Below are positions 8,161 through 16,765 of a stretch of DNA of 64,000 nucleotides, in pieces. The first letter of the stretch is position 1; each line of letters begins with the position of its first letter. The position numbers and the translations under genes are program-made. The DNA lies in contig NZ_JBPODT010000002.1 in assembly GCF_051390635.1 (NCBI RefSeq), positions 1,116,001 through 1,180,000 on the forward strand, given 5' to 3'. The stretch is from Microbaculum sp051390635. Lineage in GTDB: Bacteria > Pseudomonadota > Alphaproteobacteria > Rhizobiales > Tepidamorphaceae. The notes under the pieces were generated by a model. It was given only the letters and a program-made list of their open reading frames with translations, searched no databases and was not told where the DNA came from.

Positions 8161-8961
8161 ATGATCGTCGACAGCCACTGCCATCTCGACTTTCCCGATT
8201 TCGCCGAGGAACGCGACGCCATCGTCGCGCGCGCACGGGCGGCCGGCGTCGTCCGCATGGTCACGATCAGTACCCGCTTCCGACAGTTCGACCGGGTGCG
8301 GGCGATCGCGGAAAACTACGACGATGTCTACTGCTCGGTCGGCACCCATCCGCACAACGCCGGCGAGGAACCCGACGTGCCGGTCGCCGACTACATCGCC
8401 GCCGCCGCCCACCCCAAGGTCGTCGCGATCGGCGAGGCGGGCCTCGACTATCACTATGACAAGGCGCCGCGCGATCTGCAGGCCCAGAGCTTCCGCACCC
8501 AGATCGCGGCGGCGCGCGAGACTGGACTGCCGCTCGTCATCCACACGCGCGAGGCGGAAGCCGACACCGAGGCGATCCTGCGCGACGAGATGGCGAAGGG
8601 ACGCTTCGACGCGATCCTGCACTGCTTCAGCTCGAAGGCCGGCCTCGCGACCGCGGGAATCGAACTCGGCCTTTACGTGTCGTTCTCCGGTATCCTGACC
8701 TTCAAGCGCTCCGAGGAGATCCGCGACATCGCCGCCGCGCTGCCCGCCGACCGCCTTCTGGTCGAGACGGATGCGCCGTATCTTGCGCCGGTGCCGTATC
8801 GCGGCAAGCGCAACGAGCCGGCCTATGTGGTTGAAACCGCGAAGGTTCTGGCCGAAACCCGCGGTGTCTCCTACGACGAGATCGCCCACCGGACGACAGA
8901 CAATTTCTTTCGCCTGTTCTCCAAGATTCCCCGCCCTGCCGAGGTTTCGGCCGCTCCATGA
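8161..8961 (+). CDS. tatD: TatD family metal-dependent hydrolase/deoxyribonuclease
   Basis: TatD proteins are cytoplasmic TIM-barrel metalloenzymes with 3'-5' exonuclease or related phosphodiesterase activity. Visible ligands are HCHLDF at the N terminus, GEAGLDYHYD, HTREA, LHCFS and ETDAPYLAP near the C terminus. The start is uncertain: ATG at 8161 gives 266 residues and the family's standard MIVDSHCHLDF opening, while an in-frame ATG at 8131 with AAAGGA just before it would add 10 residues. The stop overlaps the next start by 4 bases (ATGA), implying translational coupling with the MBL-fold hydrolase. Confidence 0.93.
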   Translation: MIVDSHCHLDFPDFAEERDAIVARARAAGVVRMVTISTRFRQFDRVRAIAENYDDVYCSVGTHPHNAGEEPDVPVADYIAAAAHPKVVAIGEAGLDYHYDKAPRDLQAQSFRTQIAAARETGLPLVIHTREAEADTEAILRDEMAKGRFDAILHCFSSKAGLATAGIELGLYVSFSGILTFKRSEEIRDIAAALPADRLLVETDAPYLAPVPYRGKRNEPAYVVETAKVLAETRGVSYDEIAHRTTDNFFRLFSKIPRPAEVSAAP

Positions 8962-9770
8962 CGGCGGTCGCGACGATCCTCGGCTGCGGGTCATCCGGTG
9001 GCGTGCCGCGTGTCGCCAGCGGCTGGGGTGCCTGCAATCCGGACAATCCCAGAAATCGCCGCCGCCGCTGCTCGATCCTTGTCGAGAAGACCGGCGCGGA
9101 GGGAAAGACCACCGTTTTGGTCGACACGTCACCGGACCTGCGCGACCAGTTGATCGGCGCCGAGGTAACCTGGATCGACGGTGTGCTGTTCACCCACGAC
9201 CATGCCGACCACACCCATGGCATCGACGATCTGCGCCCGGTCGTGATCCACAATCGCCGGCGCGTTTCGGTCTACATGGAGCCCGAAGCCGGCGAGCGCC
9301 TGCGGGAGCGCTTCTCCTACTGCTTCGATTCCCCGCCAGGCAGTCCCTATCCACCGATCCTCGACTCCCACGACATCCTGCCGCCGACGCCGGTAGTGAT
9401 CGACGGGGAGGGGGGCGCCATCGTCGCCGAGCCCTTCCCGGTGATCCACGGCCCGATCGCCGCTCTCGGCTTCCGCTTCGGCGGCCTCGCCTATACGCCG
9501 GACGTCAGCGACATCCCGGAAGAAAGCGTCGAACTGCTGCATGACCTCGACGTCTGGATCATCGACGCACTGCGCGAAAGCCCGCATATCAGCCATTTTA
9601 CCGTGGACGAGGCGTTGACCTGGATCGACCGGGTGAAGCCGCGCCGCGCGATCCTCACCAATATGCATGTCGACCTGGACTACGACGCCCTGAAGACCTG
9701 GCTGCCCGACAATGTCGTTCCCGCCTATGACGGGATGCAAATCGCCTTCGAGGACGAACAGCGCGACTGA
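8958..9770 (+). CDS. MBL-fold metallohydrolase (PhnP-like phosphodiesterase family)
   Basis: The 270-residue protein has the metallo-beta-lactamase fold with the metal-binding HDHADH motif (about residues 79-84). The N terminus ILGCGSSGGVPR is typical of the PhnP/phosphoribosyl 1,2-cyclic phosphate phosphodiesterase branch. Further ligands are likely in VIHG and TNMHVDLDY. No phosphonate genes are nearby; instead it is translationally coupled to tatD, as in many alphaproteobacteria. The natural substrate is not deducible, though a cyclic phosphodiester is a reasonable guess. The gene ends 3 bases from the convergent diguanylate cyclase gene. Confidence 0.9.
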   Translation: MTAVATILGCGSSGGVPRVASGWGACNPDNPRNRRRRCSILVEKTGAEGKTTVLVDTSPDLRDQLIGAEVTWIDGVLFTHDHADHTHGIDDLRPVVIHNRRRVSVYMEPEAGERLRERFSYCFDSPPGSPYPPILDSHDILPPTPVVIDGEGGAIVAEPFPVIHGPIAALGFRFGGLAYTPDVSDIPEESVELLHDLDVWIIDALRESPHISHFTVDEALTWIDRVKPRRAILTNMHVDLDYDALKTWLPDNVVPAYDGMQIAFEDEQRD

Positions 9771-9773
9771 CCC

Positions 9774-11315
9774 TTAGGCCGCGTCGGGCGCGACGAACCG
9801 GTTTCGGCCCGACCGCTTCGCACGGTAGAGCGCCGCGTCTGCCTGGCGGATGACGTCATCCGCCGTGGTGCCGTTTCCGGACCAGAAGGCGATTCCGACG
9901 CTGCCGCTGATCGATTCCCGGGTGCCATCAGGCAGCGTGATCGGACGCCCCAGCCGCTCGAGCACGCGCTTCGCAACCTGCGAGGCCGCCTCGGCGCCTC
10001 CGTCACCATCGGTCGCAATGCCCGCGAGAAACTCGTCACCGCCGGTGCGTCCGATGAAAAGGCCGTCTCCGAACTCGGCCTTCAACCGGTTCGCGGCTTC
10101 GGCGAGGACGAAATCGCCGACGGCATGGCCATATGTGTCGTTGATCGGTTTGAAGCCATCCAGATCGACGGCCAGAATGGCGAACGGTTCGCCCTCCTGC
10201 AGCAACCCGGCCATACGCTGCTCGATATAGCGGCGGTTCCCAAGCCCAGTGAGCTGGTCGTGGAACGCCTGAAACTCGAGCTTGTCCTTCATGTCGTTGA
10301 ACGCGTGCGCCAGTTCGCGCAGTTCGACGGGACCATCGGAAATATCGACACGATCGCTCGTTTCTCCGCGGGCGGTCGCAACTGCCGCATCGCGCAGCTT
10401 GCGAACCGAACGCAAAACCATGCGTTCGAGGGTAAGCCAGGCCAAGAGCCCGGACAGCGTCAGCGCGGCACCGAAAAGCGCGAGATCGGCCAGCAGATCC
10501 TGCTTCGCCTTCGACAAAATCACGTCGTGCGGCAGACCGACCATGACGGTGTCGCCGGTGCCTGGAACCGGCGCGGAACCGTAGATGCGCGGCACGCCGT
10601 CAATGTCCACAACCGTGGACGCCCCGATGAACGTGGCCGCGCGAAATGGAGGGGCAGGGCGCAGCTTTCCGTCCGGCGCGGTCGCCAGATCTGCCCCTGG
10701 CCCGAGCCGATGATAGATCTGGCCTTCGGCATCGACGGTCATCACCACGAAGTCGGCCGGCCCGCCGAGATCCTCGTCATAGACCGGCCGCCAGGCCAGA
10801 TCGATCGCCTGGATGATGTGCCAGGTGCTGCCATCGGCAGCCCGCATCGTGAGTGCGCCGAACAGTTGCGCCCGCCCGGCATCGGACAGATACGGTCCCG
10901 TGACCGCGAATCCGGGATCGTCTACATCGTCCAGCAGGCCCTTGATAACGGACCCGGACAGTGGAAATCCGGACGCCTTGGAACAGACAATCTCGCCTCC
11001 GGCGGTGATCATCCAGACGATCTCGTCATTTCCGGCCGCCGCCACCGCGCAGGATCGCGCACGCGCCGGGGCATCCAGTTGCGCCGCGGTCGCGGTCAAG
11101 ATCGTGCGCGTCGTCGAGATCACCTGGCGGCGCCGTTCAGCGACTTGGGTGGCGGCGCTCTGTGTCCATTTCTCGGCGTCCTCGATCGCCTCGCGCCGCT
11201 CAGAATCGATGAACTCGATGATCAGTAACGACGTCGGGATGGCCGCCAGGGCGACGACGACCGCCAGATGGGCGCCAAGGCCCAATCGTCGCAAGAACGG
11301 ATATTTCAGACGCAT
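9774..11315 (-). CDS. membrane-bound GGDEF diguanylate cyclase
   Basis: The 513-residue inner-membrane sensor has a transmembrane helix (about 14-34), a periplasmic domain of about 240 residues resembling a Cache-type sensor, and a second transmembrane helix (about 277-298). A HAMP-like linker with the MVLRSVRKLRDA segment follows, then a C-terminal GGDEF domain starting FHDQLTGLGNRR. The active-site motif GGDEF is intact at 425-429, so it should make cyclic di-GMP from two GTP. The RxxD inhibitory site expected just upstream is absent (the stretch reads GDGLFIGRT), suggesting no product inhibition through that site. No EAL domain is attached. The ligand is unknown. Confidence 0.92.
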   Translation of the reverse strand: MRLKYPFLRRLGLGAHLAVVVALAAIPTSLLIIEFIDSERREAIEDAEKWTQSAATQVAERRRQVISTTRTILTATAAQLDAPARARSCAVAAAGNDEIVWMITAGGEIVCSKASGFPLSGSVIKGLLDDVDDPGFAVTGPYLSDAGRAQLFGALTMRAADGSTWHIIQAIDLAWRPVYDEDLGGPADFVVMTVDAEGQIYHRLGPGADLATAPDGKLRPAPPFRAATFIGASTVVDIDGVPRIYGSAPVPGTGDTVMVGLPHDVILSKAKQDLLADLALFGAALTLSGLLAWLTLERMVLRSVRKLRDAAVATARGETSDRVDISDGPVELRELAHAFNDMKDKLEFQAFHDQLTGLGNRRYIEQRMAGLLQEGEPFAILAVDLDGFKPINDTYGHAVGDFVLAEAANRLKAEFGDGLFIGRTGGDEFLAGIATDGDGGAEAASQVAKRVLERLGRPITLPDGTRESISGSVGIAFWSGNGTTADDVIRQADAALYRAKRSGRNRFVAPDAA

Positions 11316-11713
11316 ATAAGCCCACCCAGAACACGCGTGCCCGCCGGAACGGTTTCGAAGTGTCTCAGATGGCCGTTAAAATTAGGCCCGCCGCGTTGGA
11401 TCAAATTGTATCTTTCGCGCGCCTGGCCGTTCGCGGCCGTCCGCGATGAGCCACATTGCCGGACGGGCATCCGTCGGTGTCCGCACGAGCGCAATCCTGT
11501 AGCTCATTGATTTCAAACGGCTTCACGGCCGGAACCACAATTCCCCATCTCACGGTATTTGGTTCCATAATATATCTTATGCGACACATCTTAACCGGTG
11601 TGCGGCCGCGGGGATCCGTTCCGGCTTGCGGACAACGCCGTTCGCGTTTGCCCGCGCGTACCATTTCCCTCTGCTATGCTGCGTCCGTCTCCGAACCGAT
11701 TCCGGGATTGCCA
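11316..11713. other. divergent intergenic region between the diguanylate cyclase gene and mazG
   Basis: This 398-base interval carries the promoters for both flanking genes and no supported gene. Its centre (about 11540-11595) is AT-richer than its surroundings and is a plausible promoter zone. No known RNA family or operator was recognised. Confidence 0.45.
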
Positions 11714-12568
11714 ATGCGTCCGTCCAAAGACATCCGTACGCTCCTCGACATCATGACGGCGCTGCGCACGCCGGTGACCGGGTGTCCCTGGGATCTGGAA
11801 CAGGATTTCGCGACTATCGCGCCCTACACGATTGAGGAAGCCTACGAGGTCGCCGACGCCATCGCCCGCGACGATCTGATGGATCTGAAGGACGAGCTCG
11901 GCGACCTCCTGCTCCAGGTCGTCTTTCACGCCCGCATGGCCGAGGAAATCGGCGCGTTTTCCTTCGGCGACGTCGTCGAGGCGATCACCGCGAAGATGAT
12001 CCGCCGCCATCCACATGTCTTTGCGACGGCCGACGCCGCCACGCCGGAGGCGGTGAAGCGCAATTGGGAAGACATCAAGGCGCAGGAGAAGGCCGACAGG
12101 CACGCCGAACGCGAAACGCCCGGACCGGCCTCGCTGCTCGACGACGTGCCACTCGCCCTGCCCGCCCTGCAGCGCGCCGTGAAGCTGCAGAAACGCGCAG
12201 CCCGTGTCGGCTTCGACTGGGACGACTCGGCCCAGGTGATCGCCAAGATCCACGAGGAAATCGACGAGGTGTCCGAAGCCGCCGAATCCGGCGACCAGGC
12301 CGAATTGGCGGACGAGATCGGCGACGTCCTGTTCGCCGTTGCCAACTTCGCCCGTCATTTCGGCGTCGATCCGGAGGACGCCCTGCGCGGGACCAACGAC
12401 AAGTTCCGCCGCCGCTTCGCCCACATCGAACATCAGGCGCGCGCCGAAGGCACGCCTCTGGAAGCCGTGACGCTGGAGCGGATGGAAGGCTGGTGGCAGG
12501 ACGCCAAGAAAACCGAAGGCGCGCCCGCCGTCAGTCCGGGCGAAGCGCTTTCGCGAACCGCCGATTGA
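11714..12568 (+). CDS. mazG: nucleoside triphosphate pyrophosphohydrolase MazG
   Basis: MazG hydrolyses NTPs and dNTPs to monophosphates and PPi, and is linked to removal of aberrant nucleotides and to ppGpp control. The 284-residue protein has two tandem MazG domains, each with the metal-binding EExxE...ExxD pattern: EEAYEVADAI...DELGDLL in the first half and HEEIDEVSEA...DEIGDVLF in the second. CPWD near the N terminus is characteristic. The ATG at 11714 was chosen as the last start before the conserved RTLLDIM helix. The last 38 bases overlap the 3' end of hflX on the other strand. Confidence 0.95.
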   Translation: MRPSKDIRTLLDIMTALRTPVTGCPWDLEQDFATIAPYTIEEAYEVADAIARDDLMDLKDELGDLLLQVVFHARMAEEIGAFSFGDVVEAITAKMIRRHPHVFATADAATPEAVKRNWEDIKAQEKADRHAERETPGPASLLDDVPLALPALQRAVKLQKRAARVGFDWDDSAQVIAKIHEEIDEVSEAAESGDQAELADEIGDVLFAVANFARHFGVDPEDALRGTNDKFRRRFAHIEHQARAEGTPLEAVTLERMEGWWQDAKKTEGAPAVSPGEALSRTAD

Positions 12569-13952
12569 ATTCCGGCAGCCGCTTCATCGGCACGTCGACG
12601 TCCAGAAGGACGGCGCCCGTGTCGTCGTCATGCCGCCGCCCGGTAACGGTGCAGCGTTCGTAGATCCAGTTCATGCCGGCGCCGTCCGCCGGATCGAGCG
12701 CGACGGACCGGTGTGCGATCTCGCCTTTCAGGCGGGTCTCGATCGCCGCGAGCAACGCGTCGACCCCCTCGCCCGTCATGGCCGATATCGGGATCGGCCG
12801 TTCGATTTCGGGAAGACGCTCTGCGGCCGCTTTCAGGCTGTCTCGCTCTTCCTCTCCGAGCAGGTCGATCTTGTTCCAGACCTCGATCATGTGGCCCCGG
12901 TCCTCGGTGTCGACGCCGAGCGACGACAGAACGTCGACGACGTCGGCCGCCTGCGCCTTCGTGTCCGGGTGCGAGATGTCCCGCACATGCATCACGAGAT
13001 CGGCTTCGATGACCTCTTCGAGGGTCGCGCGGAACGCCGCGACGAGATCGGTCGGGATGTCCGATATGAACCCGACCGTGTCGGACAGGATGGCCATATG
13101 GCCGTCGGGAAGCTTCAGGCCGCGCAGAGTTGGATCGAGCGTCGCGAAAAGCAGGTCCTCGGCGAGCACCTCCGCCTTGGTCAACCTGTTGAAAAGCGTT
13201 GACTTTCCGGCATTCGTATAGCCGACAATGGCGACGATCGGATACGGAACCCGGCGGCGCGTCTCCCGATGCAGAGCTCGGGTCCGGCGAACCGACTTGA
13301 GCTCCTTCTCGATGCGGGTGATCCGCTCCTGGATAAGCCGCCGGTCGGTCTCGATCTGGGTTTCGCCCGGCCCGCCCATGAAACCGAAGCCGCCACGCTG
13401 GCGCTCCAGATGGGTCCAGGACCGCACCAGGCGGCTCTTCTGCCACGTCAGATGCGCCAGCTCGACCTGCAACCGCCCTTCCCGCGTGCGCGCACGCGCG
13501 CCGAAGATCTCGAGGATCAGGCCCGTCCGGTCGATAACCTTGGTATCCCAGGCCTTCTCGAGATTGCGCTGCTGCGCCGGGGTTAGCGCCGCGTCGACAA
13601 CGACGAGCTCCGCATGCTCGCCACGCACGATGGCGGCGAGTTCCTCGACCTTGCCACTGCCGATAAGCGTCGCCGGCCGCGGTGCGGAGACGCGGACGAT
13701 GCCCTGCCCGACCACGTTGAGGTCGATGGCGCCGGCCAGACCGACGGCTTCGTCGAGCCGCGCCTCGGCCGACCGCGCCACGGCGGCCTTGGAGCCGCCG
13801 CGCGCGTCGTCCCGTCCCTTCCGTTCGCCTGCCTCGAGAACCGGCACAAGGACATACGCCCGTGTCGGTTCCCGCGCGGTGCTGTGTCCAGAAGCCCGCT
13901 CCGAGTCCCGGCCGGTCTCTCGACCATGCCGTGGAGGATCGACCGGCCTCAA
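12531..13952 (-). CDS. hflX: ribosome-associated GTPase HflX
   Basis: HflX is a GTPase that binds and splits ribosomes under stress. The 473-residue protein has an N-terminal HflX domain (GSGKVEEL, DAALTPAQQRNLE, GPGETQIETDRR) and a G domain with P-loop GYTNAGKST, switch DTVGF and NKID, plus a C-terminal extension. A TTG at 13952, directly abutting the hfq stop, is taken as the start because no in-frame ATG precedes the conserved TRAYVLVPVL strand; the exact start is uncertain. hfq-hflX is a classic pair. The gene is convergent with mazG and overlaps it. Confidence 0.93.
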   Translation of the reverse strand: MRPVDPPRHGRETGRDSERASGHSTAREPTRAYVLVPVLEAGERKGRDDARGGSKAAVARSAEARLDEAVGLAGAIDLNVVGQGIVRVSAPRPATLIGSGKVEELAAIVRGEHAELVVVDAALTPAQQRNLEKAWDTKVIDRTGLILEIFGARARTREGRLQVELAHLTWQKSRLVRSWTHLERQRGGFGFMGGPGETQIETDRRLIQERITRIEKELKSVRRTRALHRETRRRVPYPIVAIVGYTNAGKSTLFNRLTKAEVLAEDLLFATLDPTLRGLKLPDGHMAILSDTVGFISDIPTDLVAAFRATLEEVIEADLVMHVRDISHPDTKAQAADVVDVLSSLGVDTEDRGHMIEVWNKIDLLGEEERDSLKAAAERLPEIERPIPISAMTGEGVDALLAAIETRLKGEIAHRSVALDPADGAGMNWIYERCTVTGRRHDDDTGAVLLDVDVPMKRLPEFNRRFAKALRPD

Positions 13953-14210
13953 TCAGTCACCAGCGGCTGCGCCTTCCTCGGCCTGCTCGAACAGTTGAAT
14001 CGGCCCGTTCGGCATGACCGTGGAGATTGCGTGCTTGTAGACAAGCTGAGAGTGTCCATCGCGCCGCAACAATACGCAGAAATTATCGAACCAGGTGACT
14101 ACCCCCTGAAGTTTAACCCCGTTTACGAGGAAAATCGTGAGAGGCGTCTTGTTCTTGCGTACGTAATTGAGGAACGTGTCCTGTAGATTTTGATTTCGTT
14201 CCGCCGCCAT
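13953..14210 (-). CDS. hfq: RNA chaperone Hfq
   Basis: Hfq is a hexameric Sm-like protein that pairs small RNAs with mRNAs. The 85-residue protein contains the Sm1 motif (NGVKLQGVVTWFDNFCVLL) and the Sm2 motif YKHAIS, followed by a short acidic C-terminal tail. The ATG at 14210 is preceded by AAAGGA and yields the conserved AERNQNLQD start. hflX begins immediately after its stop codon, so the two are very likely co-transcribed. The 154-base gap upstream may hold its own promoter. Confidence 0.98.
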   Translation of the reverse strand: MAAERNQNLQDTFLNYVRKNKTPLTIFLVNGVKLQGVVTWFDNFCVLLRRDGHSQLVYKHAISTVMPNGPIQLFEQAEEGAAAGD

Positions 14211-14364
14211 TCCTTTACCTCTTGCCCCGCCATATCCTTTCAGGGCGGGTCCCTTCTCTTCCGACCAAGACTGATCGGCAAACCGTTGACCGGTCCCGGC
14301 TACAATTAGATGGCAACTCGTGCCGCCGGGGCAAGGTTCTATTCTGCACCGCTCTATTCCTTTT

Positions 14365-15225
14365 TTACGGCGCAATCTCCGCCTGCGTGTAGAAAAGCTC
14401 ACGCAACTTTCCGGCGATAGACCCCGGTTTACCGTTCCCGATGACCGCATCGTCGATCTTGACGACCGGCATCACCAATTTCGTCGCCGACGTTACGAAC
14501 GCCTCACGCGCCTTCCTCGCCTCTTCGGCGGTGAAAGGCCGTTCGACGATTTCGACGCCCTCGCGATTGGCGAGGTCGACGACAACGGTTCGGGTGATGC
14601 CGCGCAAGATCCCGAATTCCGCTGGGCGCGTGATCAGTCGGCCATCCTGATCGACGATCCACGCATTCGTCGCCGACCCCTCGGTCACATAGCCGTCCTG
14701 ATCGACGAACCATGCCTCCGACGCGCCGGCGTCTTCCGCCGCTTGCCTGGCAAGCACATTGGGAAGCAGCGAAACCGACTTAATATCGACCCGGTCCCAG
14801 CGATTTTCGGGAACCGTAATGACACTGATACCGCTTTCTGCCGATTTTGCACTCTTTTTCGGATCGATCGTGCGCGCCGTCACAACGACGGCCGGCGCCA
14901 CATCGTCCTTGGGGAACGGATGGTCGCGCTTGGCGACGCCTCGGGTAACCTGCAGATACACGAGCCCGTTGCGAACCCTGTTGCGCCGCACCGTCTCGCG
15001 CAGCACATGGCCGAACGCCTTCACCGACATAGGCTCGCGAATGCGCAGTTCCTTAAGCGAGCGGCTGAGTCGCGCCATATGCCGCGTTTCGTCGACGAGG
15101 TGCCCGTCATGCACTTCGCAGACCTCATATACGCCGTCGCTGAACTGATAGCCGCGGTCCTCGACATGTACCTGAGCATACGCATGCGGGACATACCGGC
15201 CGTTGACGTAGGCGATGCGGGACAT
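14365..15225 (-). CDS. dat: D-amino-acid transaminase (class IV aminotransferase)
   Basis: The 286-residue cytoplasmic enzyme is a fold-type IV PLP aminotransferase of the D-alanine/branched-chain group. The PLP lysine is in DIKSVSLLPNVLARQ and the conserved acidic residue in VTEGSATNAW; both match D-amino-acid transaminase, which interconverts D-alanine and D-glutamate with 2-oxo acids. The N-terminal YVNGRYVPHAYAQVHVEDRG also fits. The ATG at 15225 has GGAG about 11 bases upstream. It lies between hfq and trkH, the usual place in Hyphomicrobiales. A branched-chain or 4-amino-4-deoxychorismate lyase role cannot be excluded. Confidence 0.88.
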   Translation of the reverse strand: MSRIAYVNGRYVPHAYAQVHVEDRGYQFSDGVYEVCEVHDGHLVDETRHMARLSRSLKELRIREPMSVKAFGHVLRETVRRNRVRNGLVYLQVTRGVAKRDHPFPKDDVAPAVVVTARTIDPKKSAKSAESGISVITVPENRWDRVDIKSVSLLPNVLARQAAEDAGASEAWFVDQDGYVTEGSATNAWIVDQDGRLITRPAEFGILRGITRTVVVDLANREGVEIVERPFTAEEARKAREAFVTSATKLVMPVVKIDDAVIGNGKPGSIAGKLRELFYTQAEIAP

Positions 15226-15297
15226 GTTCGAGACTGCTCCGAGTCGTTTTCTTGTGATTCGCATCAGAATGAAGGCGGATTGGAGCCGAAACAAGGA

Positions 15298-16749
15298 TTA
15301 TCCGCGACGCACCATGTAAACCAGAAGACCTAAAGCGGCAACGACCTCCAGACGCCCGAGAATCATGCCAAGGCACAACGCCAGCAGCGCTCCTGTATCC
15401 ATTTCCGCATAGGAAGGCCAATCATTGGAGATCGCCCAGTCGCTCGCATAGATCGGCCCGGCATTGGACACCGCGGACAGGGCGGCAATGACCGCGCCTT
15501 CGTATGGGATTCCCTCGCTCGCCAGCAGCAGCGACAGCGCGACCGTGGCGAATACGAAAGCGAGGAAGGCCGTCCAGATCGCCTTCATCACCTGAATGTC
15601 GTAGGGCTGACCGCCGAGTCGTGAGGGACGGATGCCATGCGGATAGACGAGCCGATTGAGCTCGCGCCCACCCTGCACGACCATCGCGCCGATACGGAAA
15701 AGCTTGATGCCGCCCGCGGTCGAGAAGCTGGCCGCGCCAATCGCCAGCAGGATCACGACCAGCGGGATCGAAAAGATCTCGAAGCTAGCATGTCGGATCT
15801 CGAAGCCGGACGTGGTGATCAGCGACGTCGCGGTGAACATTCCGTCCCGGATGGCAATGCCGACGCCCTGCCCCGCGGCCTGAAAGAACGCGAAGCCCGC
15901 GATCAGGCCGAGCCCCAGGCACAGTCCGATCGTCCACAGGCTCTCCCGATCCGACATCCGGCGCGAACGGCGCAGTTGGAACAGATTGCGCTGCCACAGC
16001 ACGTTCGTCGCTCCGTACAGCATCGCCACGACGAGGACGACAATGCCAAAAGTCGGCACGTATTCGCCGATCGTCACCGATCGCGGCGAGAATCCGCCGG
16101 TCGACACCGCGCTGAACGCAAGGCAAAGCGCTTCGAACGCCTCGAGCTCCGTTGCCGCCAGCAGCAGGAACGTGACGGCCGTGGCGCCGAGATAAATCGG
16201 AAAGACGTCACGAACGAGCAGGACAAGGCGGCGCCGCTCCGGCAGTCCGCCGTGCTCGATCATCCGAGAATGGGTCTCGGGCAGACCGCCGACGCCGGAG
16301 GGAGCGAGCGCCAGCACCACGACCAGCAGGGTCAGGCCGCCGCCGATCCACTGTGTCATCGCCAGCCAGAGCACGACGCTGCGCGGCAGCTCCTCGGGCG
16401 GCGGCAGCACGGTGGCGCCCGTCGTCGTCAGTCCCGAGACCGCTTCGAAATAGGCATCGACCGCTCCCAGCCCGTCGACGGTCATCGCGAGGGTCAGCGC
16501 CCCGACCAGAGGCAACAGCAGCCAGAGCATCAGGGCCAGCAGATAGCGCTGGGACGGCCGCAGCCGCCGCTCGCGCCCGCGCAGGCTCAGCATCATCGCC
16601 CCCGCGACGAAGATCCAGAGGCCGGCGCTGATCAGGAAATCGAGGCCCAGTGTCCCCTCGCCCAGACCGATCGCCACCACGGCCGGCAGAACCAGCGCAA
16701 TCGCGTAGGCGGCGAGGAAGTAGGCGAAGACGTAGACGACGGGGATCAT
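15298..16749 (-). CDS. trkH: Trk potassium uptake system membrane subunit TrkH
   Basis: The 483-residue multi-pass protein is the potassium-translocating subunit of the Trk system. Many hydrophobic helices and the selectivity-filter-like glycines (GLTTTGATV, AVSTGGFSP, LITTSGFEI, GAASFSTAGGIK) mark four pore repeats. It works with the TrkA regulatory ring encoded 16 bases upstream, and the pair is likely one transcript. Length and topology are normal for TrkH. Confidence 0.95.
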   Translation of the reverse strand: MIPVVYVFAYFLAAYAIALVLPAVVAIGLGEGTLGLDFLISAGLWIFVAGAMMLSLRGRERRLRPSQRYLLALMLWLLLPLVGALTLAMTVDGLGAVDAYFEAVSGLTTTGATVLPPPEELPRSVVLWLAMTQWIGGGLTLLVVVLALAPSGVGGLPETHSRMIEHGGLPERRRLVLLVRDVFPIYLGATAVTFLLLAATELEAFEALCLAFSAVSTGGFSPRSVTIGEYVPTFGIVVLVVAMLYGATNVLWQRNLFQLRRSRRMSDRESLWTIGLCLGLGLIAGFAFFQAAGQGVGIAIRDGMFTATSLITTSGFEIRHASFEIFSIPLVVILLAIGAASFSTAGGIKLFRIGAMVVQGGRELNRLVYPHGIRPSRLGGQPYDIQVMKAIWTAFLAFVFATVALSLLLASEGIPYEGAVIAALSAVSNAGPIYASDWAISNDWPSYAEMDTGALLALCLGMILGRLEVVAALGLLVYMVRRG

Positions 16750-16765
16750 GGGAACCGCGATCGGC

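Noticed and set aside
6961..9132. Long antisense frame across metG and tatD
   Set aside because: Same codon-bias shadow; no recognisable protein family and it crosses two well-supported genes.
14211..14450. N-terminal extension of hfq by 80 codons
   Set aside because: Hfq is a small protein starting at the conserved AERNQNLQD; the extension is not conserved and the ATG at 14210 has a ribosome binding site.
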